A stretch of DNA of 17,891 bases. Origin: JBOGCH01 sp051656645 (GTDB lineage Bacteria > Bacteroidota > Bacteroidia > Bacteroidales > Marinifilaceae). The stretch covers positions 1-17,891 of the forward strand of contig JBOGCH010000019.1 of assembly GCA_051656645.1 (NCBI GenBank), read 5' to 3'. Position numbers and translations under genes: made by a program. This document shows, piece by piece, positions 14,225-17,891 of this stretch. The notes under the pieces were generated by a model. It was not told the DNA's origin. It saw only the letters and a program-made list of their open reading frames with translations, and did not search any database. Each line of letters begins with the position of its first letter. The first letter of the stretch is position 1.

Positions 14225-15136
14225 ATGATCAAACGTAGTTTAGTATCAATCGAGGATTACTCAAAAGAAGAGATTATTGAGGTACTACAGTTGGCAGCGG
14301 AGTTTGAGAAGAATCCTAATCAACGACTTTTGGACGGAAAAGTGGTAGCTTCCCTTTTCTTTGAACCATCTACCCGTACCCGTTTAAGTTTTGAAACAGC
14401 AATAAACCGACTTGGTGGCCGTATTATTGGTTTCACGGATGCCTCTTCATCGAGCGTAACAAAGGGAGAGACATTAAAAGACACTATTAAAATGGTGGAT
14501 AACTACTGCGATTTGATTGTTATGCGTCATCCCATCGAAGGATCGGCCCGCTACGCTAGCGAGGTGGCACAAAACGCACCCGTATTAAATGCCGGAGACG
14601 GAGCCAACCAACACCCATCGCAAACTATGTTGGACCTATATTCCATTTACAAAACTCAGGGAACACTTGAGAATTTAACCATTTGTATGGTGGGCGACTT
14701 GAAGTACGGACGTACAGTTCACTCTTTACTACAAGCCATGAGCCATTTTAATCCTACGTTCCACTTTGTATCGCCAGAAAACTTACAGATGCCTGAAACT
14801 TACAAAATGTTTTTGCGTGATCTTGGCATTAATTACTACGAGCATAGGGATATGGACCACGTAATTAACGATGCGGATATTCTTTACATGACCCGTGTAC
14901 AAAAGGAACGTTTTGCCGATCCGTTGGAGTATGAGAAAGTGAAGAATGTTTATATTCTTAAAAACGACATGCTTAAGGATAGTAAATTGAACATGCGAAT
15001 TTTGCACCCGCTACCACGCGTAAATGAAATAGCAGTGGATGTGGACGATAATCCAAAAGCATATTATTTTGAACAAGCACGTAATGGCGTATTTGCACGT
15101 CAGGCCATTATTTGCCGCGCTTTAGGAATTAAATAA
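14225..15136 (+). CDS. pyrB: Aspartate carbamoyltransferase catalytic subunit
   Basis: PyrB catalyses the first committed step of pyrimidine synthesis: carbamoyl phosphate plus L-aspartate gives N-carbamoyl-L-aspartate and phosphate. The 303-residue protein has all main landmarks: the carbamoyl-phosphate loop STRTR at 49-53, the mobile-loop TKGETL with Lys80, Arg101-His102-Pro103 in VMRHP, HPSQ at 130-133, the aspartate-binding TRVQKERF with Arg224, and HPLPR at 261-265. Length is usual for the class that pairs with PyrI. The regulatory chain gene begins 18 bp downstream. Expression is probably controlled in the leader, which holds a terminator shortly before the ATG. Confidence 0.97.
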   Translation: MIKRSLVSIEDYSKEEIIEVLQLAAEFEKNPNQRLLDGKVVASLFFEPSTRTRLSFETAINRLGGRIIGFTDASSSSVTKGETLKDTIKMVDNYCDLIVMRHPIEGSARYASEVAQNAPVLNAGDGANQHPSQTMLDLYSIYKTQGTLENLTICMVGDLKYGRTVHSLLQAMSHFNPTFHFVSPENLQMPETYKMFLRDLGINYYEHRDMDHVINDADILYMTRVQKERFADPLEYEKVKNVYILKNDMLKDSKLNMRILHPLPRVNEIAVDVDDNPKAYYFEQARNGVFARQAIICRALGIK

Positions 15137-15154
15137 TACTTAATTACACTACTT

Positions 15155-15613
15155 ATGTCAGCAAAAAAAGAATTACAGGTAAGTGCCATAGTTAATGGTA
15201 CTGTCATTGATCATATACCGGCAAGCCGCCTATTTGACGTTATTAACGTTTTAGGACTGGACACCACACAATCCACCATTGCGTTTGGTACCAATTTTGA
15301 GAGTAAACAACAAGGACGCAAAGCCATTATCAAAATATGGGATCGTTTCCTAGAGGATAATGAGATTAACAAATTAGCGCTTGTTGCACCAGATGCCAAA
15401 ATAAACATTATAAAGGATTATGATGTTGTTGAAAAGAAAATGGTACATGTGCCGGAAACCATTGAGGGTATTGTAAAATGCGTAAACCCTAAATGTATTA
15501 CCAATCAGGAGTACGTTAAAACACGCTTTAAAGTAGTAAATACTAAGCCTATTGCATTAAAATGTCACTACTGTGAGAAACTGACAGAGGAAGGCAATAT
15601 TGTTGTAATTTAG
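15155..15613 (+). CDS. pyrI: Aspartate carbamoyltransferase regulatory subunit
   Basis: PyrI binds ATP and CTP/UTP and couples two PyrB trimers into the allosteric dodecamer. The 152-residue protein has an N-terminal nucleotide-binding domain (about 1-98; conserved start KKELQVSAIVNGTVIDHI, plus TIAFGTNFES and GRKAIIKI) and a C-terminal zinc domain with Cys109, Cys114, Cys137 and Cys140. These four are the ligands that hold the interface to PyrB. It follows pyrB after 18 bp and ends the operon before a strong terminator. Presence of a complete PyrI predicts feedback regulation of the enzyme, in addition to any control of transcription. Confidence 0.96.
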   Translation: MSAKKELQVSAIVNGTVIDHIPASRLFDVINVLGLDTTQSTIAFGTNFESKQQGRKAIIKIWDRFLEDNEINKLALVAPDAKINIIKDYDVVEKKMVHVPETIEGIVKCVNPKCITNQEYVKTRFKVVNTKPIALKCHYCEKLTEEGNIVVI

Positions 15614-15624
15614 TTTTACAACCG

Positions 15625-15674
15625 TTTATCCCCCAATACATTTTAAACTATGTATTGGGGGATAAATGTTTTAT
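15625..15674. terminator. Terminator after pyrI
   Basis: A perfect 17-bp stem (15625-15641 with 15650-15666) has an 8-base loop and is followed by TGTTTTA. It starts 12 bp after the pyrI stop. The rest of the 253-bp gap to the sialidase holds only a promoter-like box near its end. Confidence 0.85.
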
Positions 15675-15827
15675 AGAAGTTTCATCCTCCACAATACGAA
15701 CAATTTATTTACTGTCCTTGCATATTAATTGCTGCACAAATTGCCTACCACACGTTGAAACAAGCAATCAGTTAACTTATTTATACTATGTTTATTACAG
15801 ACTGTAAAAATATTATTATAAAATTAT

Positions 15828-15835
15828 TATATTTG
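15828..15835 (+). promoter_or_regulatory. -7 box of the sialidase promoter
   Basis: TATATTTG matches TAnnTTTG and lies 31 bp before the ATG at 15867. No TTTG is found 19-21 bp upstream, so the promoter may be weak or need an activator. Confidence 0.5.
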
Positions 15836-15866
15836 ACAACGTTATTAATATTAATACATTGATGAT

Positions 15867-17879
15867 ATGTCAAATTTAAAGAACTGGATTTATTTATTTA
15901 TTTTATTTACAATTTCCGTAGGTCAAGTAAAGGCCGATAACGGAGTAGTGGCAAGTACAAAGAAGAAGGCTGTGTGGTACCAAGTAATATCGCAAGCAAG
16001 TAATAAATATTGCAGTGGAAAGATGATGTCCATGGTGGATGGAGCAATGGCTTACAAGCCTGCGGCTATAGACGCATCGTCTGTTTGGGCATTTGAACAG
16101 CTATCGGATTCAACTTATGCCATTAAACAATATGGAACAGGTTTATACATGAAGGCCAATGTACATGAAGGCTTCTCTACTAAACCAATGCCATACACAA
16201 TTAAATCGGCAGGTGTACCTAACCAATATATTATCAGCTCTGTTACTGAGGGTCCGTTACATGCACAGCAAAGTGGTAACTTAATGACGCATTGGGAAGC
16301 CGGAGCTAACAGCGCTAGCGCATGGAATTTTGTGGAAGTACCAACTGGACAAATGACAGCGCCTGTGGCATTAACATTCAACTCGCCAGTACGCAAGCAC
16401 CATGTAAGTGCTCCTGGCGAACAGAATTTACCAATACTTGGATTTAGTGCCCATGTTGATGGTTTTGTTGGTAAAGAACAGGTGGATAAATTCCGTTTTA
16501 CATTAAATGAAGATGGTAAATACCTAAAAAACTTCCGTTTGTACCGCACTACAATGCAGAAGTTTAACATTAACGAGGCCGAGTTACAAAATGTACAAGT
16601 ACAAACAGAGGGTAATAATGTAACATTTGCATATAAAAAACCACAAACGTTAAGCGTGGGTGGAAACTACTATTGGATAGTTGCCGATGTAGCTCCTGAA
16701 GCTGTTGAAGGTGCAACTCCAGACGTTACATTGAGCCAAGTTTGGAACAAAAAGAAACAGTATACTCCTAACTTGAAGGGCGAGTATCCTATCACTGTAT
16801 TTTTAACTAAGAGTGTACTTTTCTCACCGGGCGACCACGGTTCTAAGTTTTACCGTATTCCGGCCATTGAAACAGCCAATGACGGATCGCTTGTATCAGT
16901 TACAGACCGCCGCCCATACCACAACGGCGACCTTCCGCAGGCTATTGACTTGTACGTACGTCGTAGTACTGATAACGGCCAAACGTGGAGTGAGCCATTA
17001 ATGATTGCCGGCGAAGGTGATGACAAGAACGGTTTTGGCGATGCTGCTATCGTTAAAACAAAAAGCGGTAAACTTGTGGTTTTATTTGTGGGATACAAAG
17101 GTTTATGGGATTCATCGCATGACAACCCACAACGCCAATTTATGTGTACAAGTGATGACAATGGGATTACATGGTCAAAGCCCGTTGAATTAACTCACTT
17201 TTTCTATGGTCCAACATCATCTAATCCGGACACTAAGGATTGGGATGCATTTTTTATCACATCAGGTCGTGGTTTATGCACCGAGGATGGACATATTCTA
17301 TTTGCAATCCCTACACGCGTACGTGGGCGTCAAGGACTATCGGTATATACAATAGGATCGGCAGATGAAGGAAAAACTTGGAAAATTATGGATATCAAAG
17401 CTCCTGCTACTCGCGCGGGCGATGAGTCTAAGATTACCCAAATAAACGATGGACAGCTTATTATGAGTGTTCGCCGTCACCACAAACGCGATGTTGTGTA
17501 TGGTAAAATTGTAAACGACGAGATTGTGTGGGAACAACCTGTTAGACATGAGGATTTAACAGATCCTTTCTGTAATGGAGAGGTTATGGTTTACAGTTCT
17601 ACAAATCATGGTGCAGATAAAAACAGAATGATTCACTCATTGTGTTACGCTAAGAACCGATCGAATGTATCGGTATTACTGAGCTATGACGAAGGTAAAA
17701 CTTTCCCTATTCGCAAAACAATTTGTCCTTCTCTATCGGCATATTCAACACTATGTGTACTTGAGGACGGAACAATTGGCTGTTACTATGAGGATGGAAG
17801 TCATGAAATGGATATCATCTTTGTTCGTTTCTCAATGGATTGGCTAACTGACGGAAAAGATAAAGGATTAGTTAAATAA
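15867..17879 (+). CDS. nanH: Secreted GH33 exo-alpha-sialidase
   Basis: The enzyme should release terminal sialic acids from host glycans. The 670-residue protein has a signal peptide (about 1-23, ending VKA before DNG; no lipobox). An accessory domain at about 36-158 has a repeated WYQV/WAFEQL/WNFVEV pattern, and an all-beta neuraminidase-type N-terminal domain lies at about 167-312. The catalytic propeller is about 315-665. It carries YRIP with Arg330, Asp347 in TDRR, four Asp boxes (367-374, 429-436, 498-505 and 606-613), Glu520 in GDESKI, Arg536 or Arg537, Arg598, and Tyr640 or Tyr641 as nucleophile. Spacing of these residues fits GH33. It appears monocistronic. No other nan gene is in the window, so whether the cell uses the released sialic acid is unknown. 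The symbol follows use for other Bacteroidales sialidases. Confidence 0.92.
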   Translation: MSNLKNWIYLFILFTISVGQVKADNGVVASTKKKAVWYQVISQASNKYCSGKMMSMVDGAMAYKPAAIDASSVWAFEQLSDSTYAIKQYGTGLYMKANVHEGFSTKPMPYTIKSAGVPNQYIISSVTEGPLHAQQSGNLMTHWEAGANSASAWNFVEVPTGQMTAPVALTFNSPVRKHHVSAPGEQNLPILGFSAHVDGFVGKEQVDKFRFTLNEDGKYLKNFRLYRTTMQKFNINEAELQNVQVQTEGNNVTFAYKKPQTLSVGGNYYWIVADVAPEAVEGATPDVTLSQVWNKKKQYTPNLKGEYPITVFLTKSVLFSPGDHGSKFYRIPAIETANDGSLVSVTDRRPYHNGDLPQAIDLYVRRSTDNGQTWSEPLMIAGEGDDKNGFGDAAIVKTKSGKLVVLFVGYKGLWDSSHDNPQRQFMCTSDDNGITWSKPVELTHFFYGPTSSNPDTKDWDAFFITSGRGLCTEDGHILFAIPTRVRGRQGLSVYTIGSADEGKTWKIMDIKAPATRAGDESKITQINDGQLIMSVRRHHKRDVVYGKIVNDEIVWEQPVRHEDLTDPFCNGEVMVYSSTNHGADKNRMIHSLCYAKNRSNVSVLLSYDEGKTFPIRKTICPSLSAYSTLCVLEDGTIGCYYEDGSHEMDIIFVRFSMDWLTDGKDKGLVK

Positions 17880-17891
17880 TCATTTACTTAT

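Overview
The window looks like the chromosome of a Bacteroidales bacterium (phylum Bacteroidota) with AT-rich DNA. Several independent signs agree. Promoters use the Bacteroidetes -7 box TAnnTTTG, often with TTG or TTTG about 19-20 bp upstream. Shine-Dalgarno sequences are mostly absent before start codons. The omega-like RNA polymerase subunit is the Rpb6-type short protein of this phylum and sits after bamD. There is a type V (FimA/Mfa-like) fimbrillin locus, and a secreted GH33 sialidase typical of host-associated members.

Layout. (1) 1-5014: rimP-nusA-infB, the conserved translation/transcription operon, with a clear promoter, a leader carrying a perfect 12-bp hairpin, and a strong terminator. 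(2) 5046-9711: a small surface-fimbria islet made of an AraC-type regulator, a lipoprotein major fimbrillin and a large lipoprotein with BACON and FISUMP-like C-terminal parts (probable anchor/tip adhesin). The fimbrillin promoter region has two strong inverted repeats, and a hairpin separates the two structural genes. (3) 9680-11127: a convergent alpha-oxoamine synthase (SPT/KBL/AONS-type PLP enzyme) sharing a bidirectional terminator with the fimbrial locus. (4) 11066-11519: a 454-bp divergent intergenic region holding a head-to-head array of eight 11-bp repeats. (5) 11463-12750: bamD-rpoZ operon. (6) 12802-14044: coaBC for coenzyme A synthesis. (7) 14026-15666: pyrB-pyrI (aspartate transcarbamoylase catalytic and regulatory chains) behind a leader that contains a 25-codon ORF, a hairpin and a Rho-independent terminator just before pyrB. 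(8) 15828-17879: a GH33 sialidase with an N-terminal accessory domain.

How it fits together. Most genes are housekeeping: ribosome maturation, antitermination, initiation, outer-membrane assembly, RNA polymerase, CoA and UMP synthesis. The accessory parts point to life on a host surface: pilus adhesion, sialic acid release, and an acyl-CoA/amino-acid condensing enzyme that could feed sphingolipid-like membrane lipids. The observations most worth following are non-coding: the pyrBI leader (possible attenuation), the fimbrillin promoter with its -7 box in the loop of a 17-bp inverted repeat, and the mirrored 11-bp repeat array, whose core unit also appears at the first base of the window. I saw no CRISPR array, tRNA, rRNA, transposase or phage gene.
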